Origin: Ruixingdingia sedimenti
Lineage (GTDB): Bacteria; Pseudomonadota; Alphaproteobacteria; Rhodobacterales; Rhodobacteraceae
NCBI RefSeq assembly: GCF_031432425.1
Contig: NZ_JAVKPH010000006.1
Span: 62,001-126,000, forward strand
Length of the DNA: 64,000 nucleotides
Direction of reading: 5' to 3'
The notes below the pieces were generated by a model, which was not told the origin of the DNA, did no database searches, and saw nothing but the letters and a program-made list of their open reading frames with translations. Below are positions 51,886 to 60,089 of this stretch, piece after piece; position 1 is the stretch's first letter; the number at the start of each line of letters is the position of its first letter. The position numbers and the translations under genes are program-made.

Positions 51886-52662
51886 TCAGCGGTCGCGGAA
51901 CTGCGGCGTGCGTTTTTCCACGAAGGCGGCCATGCCTTCCTTCTGGTCCTCGGTGGCGAAAAGCGCGTGGAAGGCGCGGCGTTCGAACAGCAGGCCCTCG
52001 CGCAGCGTGGTCTCGTAGCTGCGGTTCACCGATTCCTTCACCACCATCGTGGTCAGCGCCGATTTCTCGGCGATCTTGCGGGCGGCGGCGCGGGCCTCTT
52101 CCATCAGGTTTTTCGCGGGCACCACGCGGCTGACGAGGCCCGCGCGTTCCGCCTCTGCCGCATCCATGAAACGGCCGGTCAGGTGCATGTCCATCGCCTT
52201 GGACTTGCCCACCAGCCGCGTCAGCCGCTGCGTGCCGCCGATCCCGGCGACCACGCCGAGGTTGATTTCCGGCTGGCCGAATTTCGCATTGTCGGCGGCG
52301 ATGATGAAATCGCACATCATCGCCAGTTCGCACCCGCCGCCAAGGGCATAGCCCGCCACCGCCGCGATTACCGGCTTGCGCACGCGGGTGATGGCGTCGG
52401 ATTCGGGGGTGAAGAAATCCTCGGTGAACATCTCGACGAAGCTTTTCTGCGACATCTCGCGGATGTCCGCGCCCGCCGCGAAAACCTTGTCGGATCCCGT
52501 CAGCACGACGCAGCGCACCGCCGGGTCGGCGTCCAGCGCCGCCAGCGCCTCGGCCAGTTCGCGCATCAGCTTCTGGTTCAGCGCGTTCAGCGCCTCGGGC
52601 CGGTTGAGCCGGACGACGGCGACATCATCCTCGACCTCGACAAGCAGCGTTTCATAAGCCAT
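51886..52662 (-). CDS. Enoyl-CoA hydratase
   Basis: This 258-residue crotonase-fold protein hydrates 2-enoyl-CoA. The oxyanion and catalytic segments are clear: AAGADIREM, ALGGGCELAMMCDF with the first catalytic glutamate, and FGQPEINLGVVAGIGGTQRL with the second. Length and sequence match mitochondrial-type short-chain enoyl-CoA hydratases. It is located between mutM and rpsT, as in many Rhodobacterales. Confidence 0.93.
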   Translation of the reverse strand: MAYETLLVEVEDDVAVVRLNRPEALNALNQKLMRELAEALAALDADPAVRCVVLTGSDKVFAAGADIREMSQKSFVEMFTEDFFTPESDAITRVRKPVIAAVAGYALGGGCELAMMCDFIIAADNAKFGQPEINLGVVAGIGGTQRLTRLVGKSKAMDMHLTGRFMDAAEAERAGLVSRVVPAKNLMEEARAAARKIAEKSALTTMVVKESVNRSYETTLREGLLFERRAFHALFATEDQKEGMAAFVEKRTPQFRDR

Positions 52663-52721
52663 CGGCGCATCCCCCTTCTGGACTGGGCCCGAGTCCTAGC
52701 AGGCCCGGCCCGCGGATCAAG

Positions 52722-53588
52722 TCATCTCTGGCACTGGGGGCAGAAGTAGGTGGACCGCCCCGATTGCACGATGCGGCGGATCGTGCCGGTGCAGCCGGGG
52801 CTGCGGCAGGGTTCGCCCTCGCGGCCGTAGACGCGGAAATCGTGCTGGAAATAGCCCAGTTCCCCGTCCGCCTGCCGGTAGTCGCGCAAGGACGACCCGC
52901 CCGCCGCGATGGCGTCCGACAGCACCTCGCGGATGATGCCCGCCAGCCGGGCGATGCGGTCGGGGGCGATGCGCCCGGCCTGCCGGGTGGGGCTGATGCC
53001 GGCGCGGAACAGCGCCTCGCAGACATAGATGTTGCCGAGCCCCGCGACGAGCCGCTGGTCCAGCAGCGCGGCCTTGACCGGCGCGCGCCTGCCCCTGAAC
53101 CGCGCGGCCAGCCAGGGTTCGTTGAAATCGTTGCCGAAGGGCTCGGGGCCGAGGCCCGCCAGCAGGGGATGCGCCTCCGCCGCCGCCGTCGGCACGAGGT
53201 CCATCATCCCGAAGCGGCGCGCGTCGTTGAAGGTGACGCGCGCGCCGCCCTCCATGTCCAGCACCACATGGTCGTGCTTTCCGGGGGCGGCCTGCGGATG
53301 GTGGAAATCCCCCGCCATGCCCGGCGCCGCGCCCGGGGGCGCGATCAGCATCCGCCCCGACATGCCCAGATGGATCAGCAGCGTTTCGCCCGTCGACAGG
53401 TCCGCAAGGATATATTTGGACCGCCGCCGCAGCCCGGCCACCCGCGCGCCGGTCAGCCGTTCGGCCATCCGGTCGGGCAGGGGCCAGCGCAGGTCGGGGC
53501 GGCGCACCTCGGCGCGCGCGATCACCCGGCCCGTCATTACGGGTTCCAGCCCGCGGCGAACTGTCTCGACTTCCGGCAATTCGGGCAA
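52722..53588 (-). CDS. mutM: Formamidopyrimidine-DNA glycosylase (MutM/Fpg)
   Basis: This 288-residue bifunctional glycosylase/AP lyase removes 8-oxoguanine. The enzyme needs Pro as residue 2 as its nucleophile, followed by Glu3. This fixes the start at the TTG at 53588, giving MPELPEVETVRRG; GGAGG lies five bases upstream. The ATG at 53603 would add five residues and bury the proline. The C-terminal zinc finger has four cysteines (CRSPGC and FCPQC). It is divergent from ubiE. Confidence 0.95.
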   Translation of the reverse strand: MPELPEVETVRRGLEPVMTGRVIARAEVRRPDLRWPLPDRMAERLTGARVAGLRRRSKYILADLSTGETLLIHLGMSGRMLIAPPGAAPGMAGDFHHPQAAPGKHDHVVLDMEGGARVTFNDARRFGMMDLVPTAAAEAHPLLAGLGPEPFGNDFNEPWLAARFRGRRAPVKAALLDQRLVAGLGNIYVCEALFRAGISPTRQAGRIAPDRIARLAGIIREVLSDAIAAGGSSLRDYRQADGELGYFQHDFRVYGREGEPCRSPGCTGTIRRIVQSGRSTYFCPQCQR

Positions 53589-53625
53589 TCCGGCCTCCGC
53601 CATGCTAGGTTGGGGCCGAGGTGGA

Positions 53626-53653
53626 TTGTAACCCCGGCGCGGCACCCTATAAC
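53626..53653 (+). promoter_or_regulatory. Sigma-70-type promoter of ubiE
   Basis: TTGTAA (53626-53631) and TATAAC (53648-53653) are 16 bp apart in the mutM/ubiE divergent gap. Transcription would start near 53660, about 48 bases before the ubiE ATG at 53708. Confidence 0.5.
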
Positions 53654-53707
53654 AAACCCGGGGTGCGCGCGCGAGACGCAACCCCCGCCCGCAGAGCCGA
53701 GAGCCCC

Positions 53708-54469
53708 ATGACCGACACGCCCGAACACGACCCGAAGACCACCCATTTCGGCTTCCAGACGGTGGCCGAGGGCGACAAGGCCGGCATGGTCCACGGCGTC
53801 TTCACCCGCGTCGCGAACCGCTATGACGTGATGAACGACCTGATGTCGGTGGGCATCCATCGGCTTTGGAAGGACGCGATGATGGACTGGCTGGCCCCGC
53901 GGCCGGGCCAGCGGCTGCTGGACGTGGCGGGGGGTACGGGCGACATCGCCTTCCGCTTCCTGCGCCGCGCGCCGGGGGCGTCGGCGGTGGTCTGCGACAT
54001 GACCGAATCCATGCTGGTCGAGGGCCGGGCGCGGGCCGATGCCGGGGCGATGGCCGAAAGGCTGGACTGGGTGGTGGGCGATGCGATGGCGCTGCCCTTT
54101 GCCGACAACAGCTTCGACGTCTATACGATCAGTTTCGGCATCCGCAACGTCACCCGCATCCCCGACGCGCTGGCAGAGGCATACCGCGTGCTGCGCCCCG
54201 GCGGGCGGCTGATGGTGCTGGAATTCAGCCAGATCCCCAACGACATGCTGCAATGGGCCTATGACCGCTACAGCTTCAACGTGATCCCGGCGATGGGGCA
54301 GGTGGTGGCGGGCGACCGCGACAGCTACCAGTATCTGGTGGAATCGATCCGCAAGTTCCCCGATCAGGAAACCTTCGCCGCGATGATCCGTACCGCGGGC
54401 TTCGGGCTGGTGAAATACCGCAATCTCAGCCTCGGGATCGCGGCGCTGCATTCGGGCTGGAAGCTCTGA
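53708..54469 (+). CDS. ubiE: Demethylmenaquinone/ubiquinone C-methyltransferase UbiE
   Basis: This 253-residue SAM-dependent methyltransferase methylates the ubiquinone ring at C2 (UbiE/COQ5). The family signature VFTRVANRYDVMNDLMSVGIHRLWKD, the SAM motif DVAGGTGDIAF and the NSFDVYTISFGIRNV motif are present. ATG 53708 fits the family start. ubiB begins one base after its stop, so the pair is co-transcribed. In the alphaproteobacteria this pair commonly lies next to mutM and dnaA. Confidence 0.96.
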   Translation: MTDTPEHDPKTTHFGFQTVAEGDKAGMVHGVFTRVANRYDVMNDLMSVGIHRLWKDAMMDWLAPRPGQRLLDVAGGTGDIAFRFLRRAPGASAVVCDMTESMLVEGRARADAGAMAERLDWVVGDAMALPFADNSFDVYTISFGIRNVTRIPDALAEAYRVLRPGGRLMVLEFSQIPNDMLQWAYDRYSFNVIPAMGQVVAGDRDSYQYLVESIRKFPDQETFAAMIRTAGFGLVKYRNLSLGIAALHSGWKL

Positions 54470-54470
54470 C

Positions 54471-56000
54471 ATGCGCGGACCGCACAACATCCTGCGGCTG
54501 ATCCGCACGCTGGCCACGCTGGAACGCACCGGCGCCATCGGCGCGGTGCTGGAGGCGATGGAGGCCCCGCCGCGCATCCGGCTGGCGGCGCGGGTGCTGG
54601 GCTGGCCGTTCAAATGGCTGGGCGAGGCGGGCGACCCCGCGCTGCCGCCCGCGACACGGGCGCTGACCGCGCTCGGCCCCGCCTATATCAAGCTGGGCCA
54701 GACGCTTTCGACCCGCCCCGACATCGTGGGCGAGGAAATGGCGCTGCAACTGCAATACCTGCAGGACAAGCTGCCCCCCTTTCCGACCGGCACCGCCAAA
54801 AGGGTGATCGAGGCCGAACTGGGCCTGCCGGTCGACACGCTGTTTTCGGATTTTTCCGAACCCGTCGCCGCGGCCTCCATCGCGCAGGTGCACCGCGCGC
54901 GGCTGCTGGACACGGGCGAGGACGTGGCCGTCAAGGTGCTGCGGCCCGACATCGAGCGCGCCTTCCGCCGCGACATCGACGCCTTCTATCTGGCCGCCTG
55001 GGTGATCGAGGCGCTGGCGCCCTCGGCCCGCCGCCTGCGGCCCAAGGACGTGATCGCGCATTTCGAGGGCGTGGTGGCGGGCGAACTGGACCTGCGGCTG
55101 GAAAGCGCCGCGGCGGCCGAATTCGCCGCCAATACCGAAAAGGACGAGGGCTTTGTCGTGCCCCGGCCCTACTGGTATCTGTCGGGGCGGCAGGTGATGA
55201 CGCTCGGCTGGGCAGAAGGCTCGGCGCTGTCGGACAATGCCGCGATCGACGCGGCGGGGCACGATCGGCGGGCGCTGGCGGCGCGGGTGTTGCAACTCTT
55301 CCTGAAACACGCGCTGCGCGACGGCTATTTCCACGCCGACATGCACCAGGGCAACCTCAAGGTGACGCCGGCCGGCGACATCATCGCCTATGATTTCGGG
55401 ATCATGGGGCGGCTCGACGAATATACCCGCCGGGTCTATGCGGAAATCCTGATGGGCTTCATCCGGCGCGACTACCGCCGCGTGGCCGAGGTGCATTTCG
55501 AGGCCGGATACGTGCCCGCCGACCGCGACATCGACGAATTCGCCCGCGCCCTGCGCGTGGTGGGCGAGCCGATCTTCGGCATGGACGCAAGCCGCATCTC
55601 GATGGCCCGCCTGCTGCATTACCTGTTCGAGGTGACGGAACGCTTCGGCATGCAGACGCGGACGGAACTGATCCTGCTGCAACGCACGATGGTGGTGGTC
55701 GAGGGCGTGGCGCGGTCGCTCGACCCCCATATCAACATCTGGCAGGTCGCCCGCCCGGTGGTCGAGGGCTATATCAAGGACAATCTCGGCCCCCGCGCGA
55801 TGGGGCGCGACCTGATGCGCACCCTGCGCGTGCTGTCGCGCTTCGGCCCCCGCCTGCCCGCGCTGGTCGAGGCGCAACTGATCCGCCAGTCCGCCCCGCC
55901 CCCCCCGCCCCCCCGCCGCCGCCGCGGCCATCCCGCGCTGTGGATGCTGGCGGGTGCGGGGCTGACGGCGGTGGCGGTCTGGGCGGCCGAGATGCTGTAG
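54471..56000 (+). CDS. ubiB: Ubiquinone biosynthesis kinase-like protein UbiB
   Basis: This 509-residue atypical kinase-like ABC1/ADCK family protein is needed for ubiquinone synthesis. It has the KxGQ motif (AYIKLGQTLSTRPDIV, about 74-88), the alanine-rich loop AAASIAQVHRARL, the lysine in VAVKVLRPD, DGYFHADMHQGNL and YDFGIMG. The C-terminus ends with a hydrophobic segment (about 487-509) that anchors it to the membrane. It follows ubiE with a one-base gap. A 396-base repeat-rich region lies downstream. Confidence 0.95.
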   Translation: MRGPHNILRLIRTLATLERTGAIGAVLEAMEAPPRIRLAARVLGWPFKWLGEAGDPALPPATRALTALGPAYIKLGQTLSTRPDIVGEEMALQLQYLQDKLPPFPTGTAKRVIEAELGLPVDTLFSDFSEPVAAASIAQVHRARLLDTGEDVAVKVLRPDIERAFRRDIDAFYLAAWVIEALAPSARRLRPKDVIAHFEGVVAGELDLRLESAAAAEFAANTEKDEGFVVPRPYWYLSGRQVMTLGWAEGSALSDNAAIDAAGHDRRALAARVLQLFLKHALRDGYFHADMHQGNLKVTPAGDIIAYDFGIMGRLDEYTRRVYAEILMGFIRRDYRRVAEVHFEAGYVPADRDIDEFARALRVVGEPIFGMDASRISMARLLHYLFEVTERFGMQTRTELILLQRTMVVVEGVARSLDPHINIWQVARPVVEGYIKDNLGPRAMGRDLMRTLRVLSRFGPRLPALVEAQLIRQSAPPPPPPRRRRGHPALWMLAGAGLTAVAVWAAEML

Positions 56001-56005
56001 CCGAG

Positions 56006-56039
56006 GCCGGGGTGAACCCCGGCCCGCGGGCACAGCGCC
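56006..56039 (-). repeat. 34-base block, inverted partner of the ahcY leader block
   Basis: The reverse complement of this stretch matches 56293-56326 at 32 of 34 bases, including a GCCGGGG/CCCCGGC hairpin. One copy follows ubiB, the other precedes ahcY. Confidence 0.7.
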
Positions 56040-56067
56040 CACCCCCGGCGGCGGTGCGGGTGGAAGG

Positions 56068-56260
56068 GTCGGCGGCCTCCGGCGGGGATATTTAGGGACA
56101 GAAAGTGAACAGGCCCGCCCCTTCCCCGAAAGGGCGGCGGGCTTCACCTTTTTCCAAATACTCCCGCCGGAGGCCGCCGACAGAACCGCCGGGCGGGCGG
56201 CTGGCGGGGGAATGGCCCGCCACTTCATCTTGCCGCAAAATACTCCCGCCGGAGGCCACG
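56068..56260. repeat. Cluster of three CTCCCGCCGGAGGCC-type palindromic repeats
   Basis: Copies at about 56068-56100 (inverted), 56150-56181 and 56225-56260 share AAATACTCCCGCCGGAGGCC or its complement. The first two form a large cruciform with 19-bp perfect arms (56068-56086 / 56163-56181). Related units flank recF and enoyl-CoA hydratase genes. Confidence 0.7.
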
Positions 56261-56292
56261 GCCCTTTCCACCGGCCCGGATGCGGGGCAAGG

Positions 56293-56326
56293 GGCGCTGC
56301 GCCCGCAGGCCGGGGTTCACCCCGGC
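56293..56326 (+). repeat. 34-base structured block in the ahcY leader
   Basis: Contains a GGGCGC/GCGCCC palindrome and a GCCGGGG/CCCCGGC hairpin, and is flanked by CGGATGC (56277-56283) and GCATCCG (56325-56331). It resembles a riboswitch at first sight, but an inverted copy follows ubiB, so it is a dispersed repeat. Confidence 0.6.
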
Positions 56327-56396
56327 ATCCGTCATTGCCGCGCGAAGGGGCCGATGCTATCCCGGCCACAGGAAAAATATCGCAGGAAGCGCCAGG

Positions 56397-57791
56397 ATGC
56401 CCAGGGACTATATCGTCAAGGACATTTCGCTTGCCGCCTTCGGCCGCAAGGAACTCGACATCGCCGAAACCGAAATGCCGGGCCTGATGGCGCTGCGGGC
56501 GGAATACGGGGCGGCGCAGCCGCTCAGGGGCGCGCGGATCGCGGGCAGCCTGCACATGACGATCCAGACCGCGGTGCTGATCGAGACGCTGAAGGCGCTC
56601 GGCGCCGATGTGCGGTGGGCGTCCTGCAACATCTTTTCCACCCAGGACCATGCCGCCGCCGCCATCGCCGCCACCGGCACCCCCGTCTTCGCCGTCAAGG
56701 GCGAGACGCTGACCGAATACTGGGCCTATACCGACCGCATCTTCCAGTTCGCGGAAGGCACCGCCAACATGATCCTCGACGATGGCGGGGACGCCACGCT
56801 CTACATCCTGATGGGGGCCCGGGTCGAGGCGGGGGAAACCCACCTGATCGCCGCCCCCGGCAGCGAGGAGGAAGAGGCGCTTTTCGCCCAGATCCGCCTG
56901 CGCCTGGCGGAAAGCCCCGGCTGGTTCACCAAACAGCGCGCGGCGATCTGCGGCGTGTCGGAGGAAACCACCACCGGCGTCCATCGCCTTTACGACCTGC
57001 ACAAGAAGGGCCTGCTGCCCTTCCCCGCGATCAACGTCAACGATTCCGTCACCAAGTCGAAATTCGACAACAAATACGGCTGCAAGGAATCGCTGGTCGA
57101 CGGCATCCGGCGCGCCACCGACACGATGATGGCGGGCAAGGTCGCGGTCGTCTGCGGCTATGGCGACGTGGGCAAGGGGTCGGCGGCCAGCCTGCGCGGC
57201 GCGGGCGCGCGCGTGAAGGTCACGGAAATCGACCCGATCTGCGCCTTGCAGGCCGCCATGGACGGCTACGAGGTCACGGTGCTGGAGGAAGAGGTCGCCA
57301 CCGCCGACATCTTCATCACCACCACCGGCAACAAGGACGTGATCCGCATCGAGCATCTGCGTGCGATGAAGGACATGGCCATCGTCGGCAACATCGGGCA
57401 TTTCGACAACGAGATCCAGGTCGCCGCCCTGAAGAACCACCAGTGGACCAACATCAAGGACCAGGTGGACATGATCACCATGCCCTCGGGCAACCGGATC
57501 ATCCTTCTGTCCGAAGGCCGCCTGCTGAACCTCGGCAACGCCACCGGGCATCCGAGCTTCGTCATGTCGGCCAGCTTCACCAACCAGGTGCTGGCGCAGA
57601 TCGAACTGTGGACCCGCCACGCCGACTATGCCCCCGGCGTCTACATCCTGCCCAAGCATCTGGACGAAAAGGTCGCCCGGCTGCATCTGGCGCGCATCGG
57701 GGTGCGCCTGACGGAACTTCGCAAGGACCAGGCCGACTATATCGGCGTGCCGGTCGAAGGGCCCTACAAGCCCGAGCATTACCGCTACTGA
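56397..57791 (+). CDS. ahcY: Adenosylhomocysteinase
   Basis: This 464-residue NAD-bound enzyme hydrolyses S-adenosylhomocysteine to homocysteine and adenosine, feeding the methionine cycle that includes the split MetH at the left end. It has SLHMTIQTAVLIETL, SCNIFSTQDHAAAA, NVNDSVTKSKFDN with active-site lysine/aspartate, the Rossmann CGYGDVGKGSAASL and the C-terminal PVEGPYKPEHYRY. ATG 56397 has an AGGAAG site upstream. Confidence 0.97.
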   Translation: MPRDYIVKDISLAAFGRKELDIAETEMPGLMALRAEYGAAQPLRGARIAGSLHMTIQTAVLIETLKALGADVRWASCNIFSTQDHAAAAIAATGTPVFAVKGETLTEYWAYTDRIFQFAEGTANMILDDGGDATLYILMGARVEAGETHLIAAPGSEEEEALFAQIRLRLAESPGWFTKQRAAICGVSEETTTGVHRLYDLHKKGLLPFPAINVNDSVTKSKFDNKYGCKESLVDGIRRATDTMMAGKVAVVCGYGDVGKGSAASLRGAGARVKVTEIDPICALQAAMDGYEVTVLEEEVATADIFITTTGNKDVIRIEHLRAMKDMAIVGNIGHFDNEIQVAALKNHQWTNIKDQVDMITMPSGNRIILLSEGRLLNLGNATGHPSFVMSASFTNQVLAQIELWTRHADYAPGVYILPKHLDEKVARLHLARIGVRLTELRKDQADYIGVPVEGPYKPEHYRY

Positions 57792-57808
57792 TCCTGCGGC
57801 ATTGCGCG

Positions 57809-57848
57809 GGGGCGGGATTTTTCGCTTGGTCGCGGCGAATCCCGCCCC
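57809..57848 (+). terminator. Hairpin terminator-like structure after ahcY
   Basis: GGGGCGGGATT (57809-57819) pairs with AATCCCGCCCC (57838-57848), an 11-bp stem with an 18-nt loop, 18 bases after the ahcY stop. No long T-tract follows, so efficiency is uncertain. Confidence 0.6.
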
Positions 57849-57898
57849 TATCCTCCGCCCCGGAAGGGCCGTCGAGCCCGGGGACAGGAGAGGAAGAG

Positions 57899-58240
57899 AT
57901 GAGCAAACGCGACGACCTGATCGCCAAATACGCCGAGGACCTGCGCACCAAGTGCAAGGTCGAGCCCGACATGGCGCTCTTGACCAAGGTCACCATCGGC
58001 TGCGGCCCGGCGATCTACAACGCCGACAGCTCCACCGTCGCGGGCACCGACAAGGGCGAACTGGAAACGGTCAAGAACAACTTCCTCGTCAAGAAGCTGG
58101 GTCTGGCCGACGGCCCCGCGCTGATGGAAGGGATCGACGCCGCGATCGAGACCTATGGCCGGTCCGAGCGCAACAAGTATCGCGCCGTCGTCTATTACCT
58201 GCTGGTCAAGCATTTCGGGAAAGAGGCCGCCTACGCCTGA
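57899..58240 (+). CDS. DUF2853-family protein
   Basis: This 113-residue soluble protein of a widespread family of unknown function begins MSKRDDLIAKYAEDLRTKCKVE and ends KYRAVVYYLLVKHFGKE, with a central IYNADSSTVAGTDKGELETV. It appears helical and acidic. ATG 57899 is preceded by AGGAGAGGAAG. It has its own transcription unit between the ahcY hairpin and a strong hairpin at 58250-58274. No function is proposed. Confidence 0.8.
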   Translation: MSKRDDLIAKYAEDLRTKCKVEPDMALLTKVTIGCGPAIYNADSSTVAGTDKGELETVKNNFLVKKLGLADGPALMEGIDAAIETYGRSERNKYRAVVYYLLVKHFGKEAAYA

Positions 58241-58249
58241 CGGGCGGTC

Positions 58250-58274
58250 CGCGGGATTTGGCTAAAATCCCGCG
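58250..58274 (+). terminator. Hairpin terminator after DUF2853 gene
   Basis: CGCGGGATTT (58250-58259) and AAATCCCGCG (58265-58274) make a perfect 10-bp stem with a 5-nt loop, nine bases past the stop. The T residues lie inside the stem, so it works about equally in both directions. Confidence 0.65.
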
Positions 58275-58550
58275 CACTTGCCGTTTCCCCCGCGGCGCGG
58301 AATCGCGTATCCCTTTCCCAAGGGCCAGTATGGCCGGGACCGATACGAATTCCCGTGGTGCGAAGGGTGGCACAGAGGGGAATGGGGGGTCCCGGGGGGT
58401 CGGGGCCCCCCGCACTTTTGTGCGGGTGCCAAGGCGTAGTCCGCTGGCGGTCGATCTATCCGGTTGCAGGCACCGCCTTCGTGCAGTTGGGTGTCATCCC
58501 GGGGGCGCCTTGCAGGATGCCTGCCGTCATGCCCGCCTTCGTCGGTATAT

Positions 58551-58575
58551 CCGCCGCGATACATTATCGCGACGG
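58551..58575. promoter_or_regulatory. 25-bp near-perfect palindrome, unknown function
   Basis: CCG-C-CGCGATA-CAT-TATCGCG-A-CGG reads the same on both strands apart from one mismatched pair. It is richer in A/T than its surroundings and looks like an operator, yet lies between convergent genes where no promoter is expected. Confidence 0.35.
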
Positions 58576-58741
58576 TCGTGGCGATGCTGTTCGACCGCGT
58601 TTTCAGGATGACCGCCGTTGCGGCGCATCCGCGCACGGCGACCCGCCGGCCCCACATCCAACGGCCCGCGCCCACCAGCCAACCCGCCTGCGCGCGCCGC
58701 CGCTGCCATGTCGAAAAAGATGATGCCTGCCCGGCCCGGGG

Positions 58742-59221
58742 TCAGCCGTGCCGGGCGGCCTCGATCGCGGCCACGTCGATTTTCTGCATCGTCATCATCG
58801 CCGCGAAGGCGCGTTGCGCCTCGTCGCCGCCGGCGGCCAGCGCCTCGGTCAGCACGCGGGGGGTGATCTGCCAGGACAGGCCCCATCTGTCCTTGCACCA
58901 GCCGCAGTCGCTGGCCTGCCCGCCGTTGTCGATTATGGCGTTCCAGTAGCGGTCGGTTTCCTCTTGGGAATCGGTGGCGATCTGGAAGGAAAACGCCTCG
59001 CTTTGCGGAAACACCGGCCCGCCGTTGAGCCCGATGCAGGGGATGCCCGCGACGGTGAACTGCACCGTCAGCACATCGCCCGCCTTGCCCCCCGGGAAAT
59101 CCGCCGGGGCGTGAAAGACGGCCTGCACGGCGCTGTCGGGAAAGACGCTGGCATAGAACCGCGCCGCGGCCTCGGCGTCCTTGTCGTACCAGAGGCAGAT
59201 CGTGTTCCTGGGGGTCGCCAT
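58742..59221 (-). CDS. PhnB-like VOC-family protein
   Basis: This 159-residue protein of the PhnB/3-demethylubiquinone-like VOC subfamily starts TICLWYDKDAEAAARFYASVFPDS, followed by the QFTVAGIPCIGLNGGP and GLSWQITPRVL segments that define the group. The biochemical role is unknown. It is a single-gene unit at the right edge of the 501-base gap. Confidence 0.85.
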   Translation of the reverse strand: MATPRNTICLWYDKDAEAAARFYASVFPDSAVQAVFHAPADFPGGKAGDVLTVQFTVAGIPCIGLNGGPVFPQSEAFSFQIATDSQEETDRYWNAIIDNGGQASDCGWCKDRWGLSWQITPRVLTEALAAGGDEAQRAFAAMMTMQKIDVAAIEAARHG

Positions 59222-59331
59222 CGCCTGATCCTTTCGCCGCCGTGGTCGCCTGCAAGGCCGCCCCAGTCTACGCCGCCACCGGGGATCCGCAAAGAAACCA
59301 AAGGGGCCGGGCGGGGTTTCCCGCCGCCCCC

Positions 59332-59673
59332 TCAGCCGCGGCCGTCATCCCCGGGCCGGTCGTCGCGCCCGGCGCGGCGCAGCCAGTAGGCGTGGACCAT
59401 CACCATCAGCGCCGCGACCCCGGCCAGAACGGCCAGCCGGGGCGGGTCGTTCGGGCGGGCGGGGGCCAGCAGCAGCACCGCCATCATCGCCGCCGCCAGC
59501 GCGGGCAGCATGGCCAGCGCCACGCGGCGCGGCGCCGTCCAGCGCACGCGGCCGTTGCGCGACCATTGCATCGGCAGCCGGTCGCGGTGGCGCAGGCCGG
59601 GGGCGGCGCGCAGCGACATCAGCGCCAGCACCAGCGGCGCGGCGACGGCCACCGCCGCCTCTGCCGTGGTCAC
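59332..59673 (-). CDS. Small membrane protein with DUF1648-like segment
   Basis: This 113-residue protein has three hydrophobic segments (about 8-20, 46-66 and 78-98). The first loop, HRDRLPMQWSRNGRVRW, recalls the LPxxW-N-x-G pattern of DUF1648/SdpI-type membrane proteins. A GTG start at 59673 overlaps the EVE-gene stop (GTGA), so they are coupled. I do not know its function. Confidence 0.65.
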   Translation of the reverse strand: MTTAEAAVAVAAPLVLALMSLRAAPGLRHRDRLPMQWSRNGRVRWTAPRRVALAMLPALAAAMMAVLLLAPARPNDPPRLAVLAGVAALMVMVHAYWLRRAGRDDRPGDDGRG

Positions 59674-60089
59674 GGGGCGACCCCGCCCAGTTCGCAGACG
59701 ACGCGGAATTCGTCCTCTGTCACCGGCTGGACCGACAGGCGCATGTTGTTGACCAGCACCATATCCGCCAGCCGCGGGTCGGTCTTGCACATCTCCAGCG
59801 TCACCGGTGTTTTCAGCGGCTTCACCGCGCGGATGTCCACGCATTCCCACCGCGCGTCCTCGGTCGTGCTGTCGGGATGCGCCAGCGCGCAGACCTCGAC
59901 GATGCCGACGATCTCTTTCCCGATGTTGGAATGGTAGAAGAACCCCCGGTCCCCCAGTTCCATCGCCCGCATGTTGTTGCGCGCCTGATAGTTGCGCACG
60001 CCGTGCCATTCCTCGCCCGCGTCGCCCCTGGCGACCTGCTGGTCCCAGGACCAGGCATCCGGTTCCGATTTGAACAGCCAGTACCGCAT
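59670..60089 (-). CDS. EVE-domain protein
   Basis: This 139-residue YTH-related EVE domain begins MRYWLFKSEPDAWSWDQQ and carries GVRNYQARNNMRAM and FFYHSNIGKEIVGIVEV, all typical. EVE domains bind modified bases (5-methylcytosine or N6-methyladenine derivatives) or RNA. ATG 60089 overlaps the YciI stop (TGATG). It lies at the end of the tsaD-gpsA-yciI series. Confidence 0.9.
   Translation of the reverse strand: MRYWLFKSEPDAWSWDQQVARGDAGEEWHGVRNYQARNNMRAMELGDRGFFYHSNIGKEIVGIVEVCALAHPDSTTEDARWECVDIRAVKPLKTPVTLEMCKTDPRLADMVLVNNMRLSVQPVTEDEFRVVCELGGVAP

Larger units (their letters stand above)
56001..56396. other. Repeat-rich gap between ubiB and ahcY with nested inverted repeats
   Basis: 396 bases with no gene. 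A 34-base block at 56293-56326 is the reverse complement of 56006-56039 (32 of 34 match). Inside lies a perfect 19-bp inverted repeat, GTCGGCGGCCTCCGGCGGG (56068-56086) and its complement at 56163-56181. A third copy of the ATACTCCCGCCGGAGGCC unit is at 56240-56257. The right end holds the ahcY ribosome site. Confidence 0.65.
58241..58741. other. 501-base gap between convergent genes
   Basis: The ends of the DUF2853 gene (+) and the VOC gene (-) face each other here. The gap holds a terminator hairpin at 58250-58274, a CCCGCAC/GTGCGGG stem at 58409-58426 and a 25-bp near-perfect palindrome at 58551-58575. Open frames exist on both strands (for example minus 58262-58675, 137 codons), but none shows a family motif. 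An RNA gene or a decayed gene is possible. Confidence 0.4.

Noticed and set aside
56277..56331. Possible S-adenosylhomocysteine riboswitch before ahcY
   Set aside because: A GGCGCTGCG-like start, outer stem and downstream TTGCC suggested one, but a 32/34 match lies inverted after ubiB, so the block is a dispersed repeat; the SAH aptamer consensus is not fulfilled.
54426..57779. 1,117-codon open frame on the minus strand across ubiB and ahcY
   Set aside because: It is antisense to two certain genes, has no family motif and reflects low stop-codon frequency in GC-rich DNA; the same applies to long frames at 1470-3428 (+) and 11052-13367 (-).
58262..58675. 137-codon minus-strand open frame in the 501-base gap
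   Set aside because: Composition is Arg/Gly/Pro-rich like shadow frames, no ribosome site stands out and a terminator hairpin lies inside its end.
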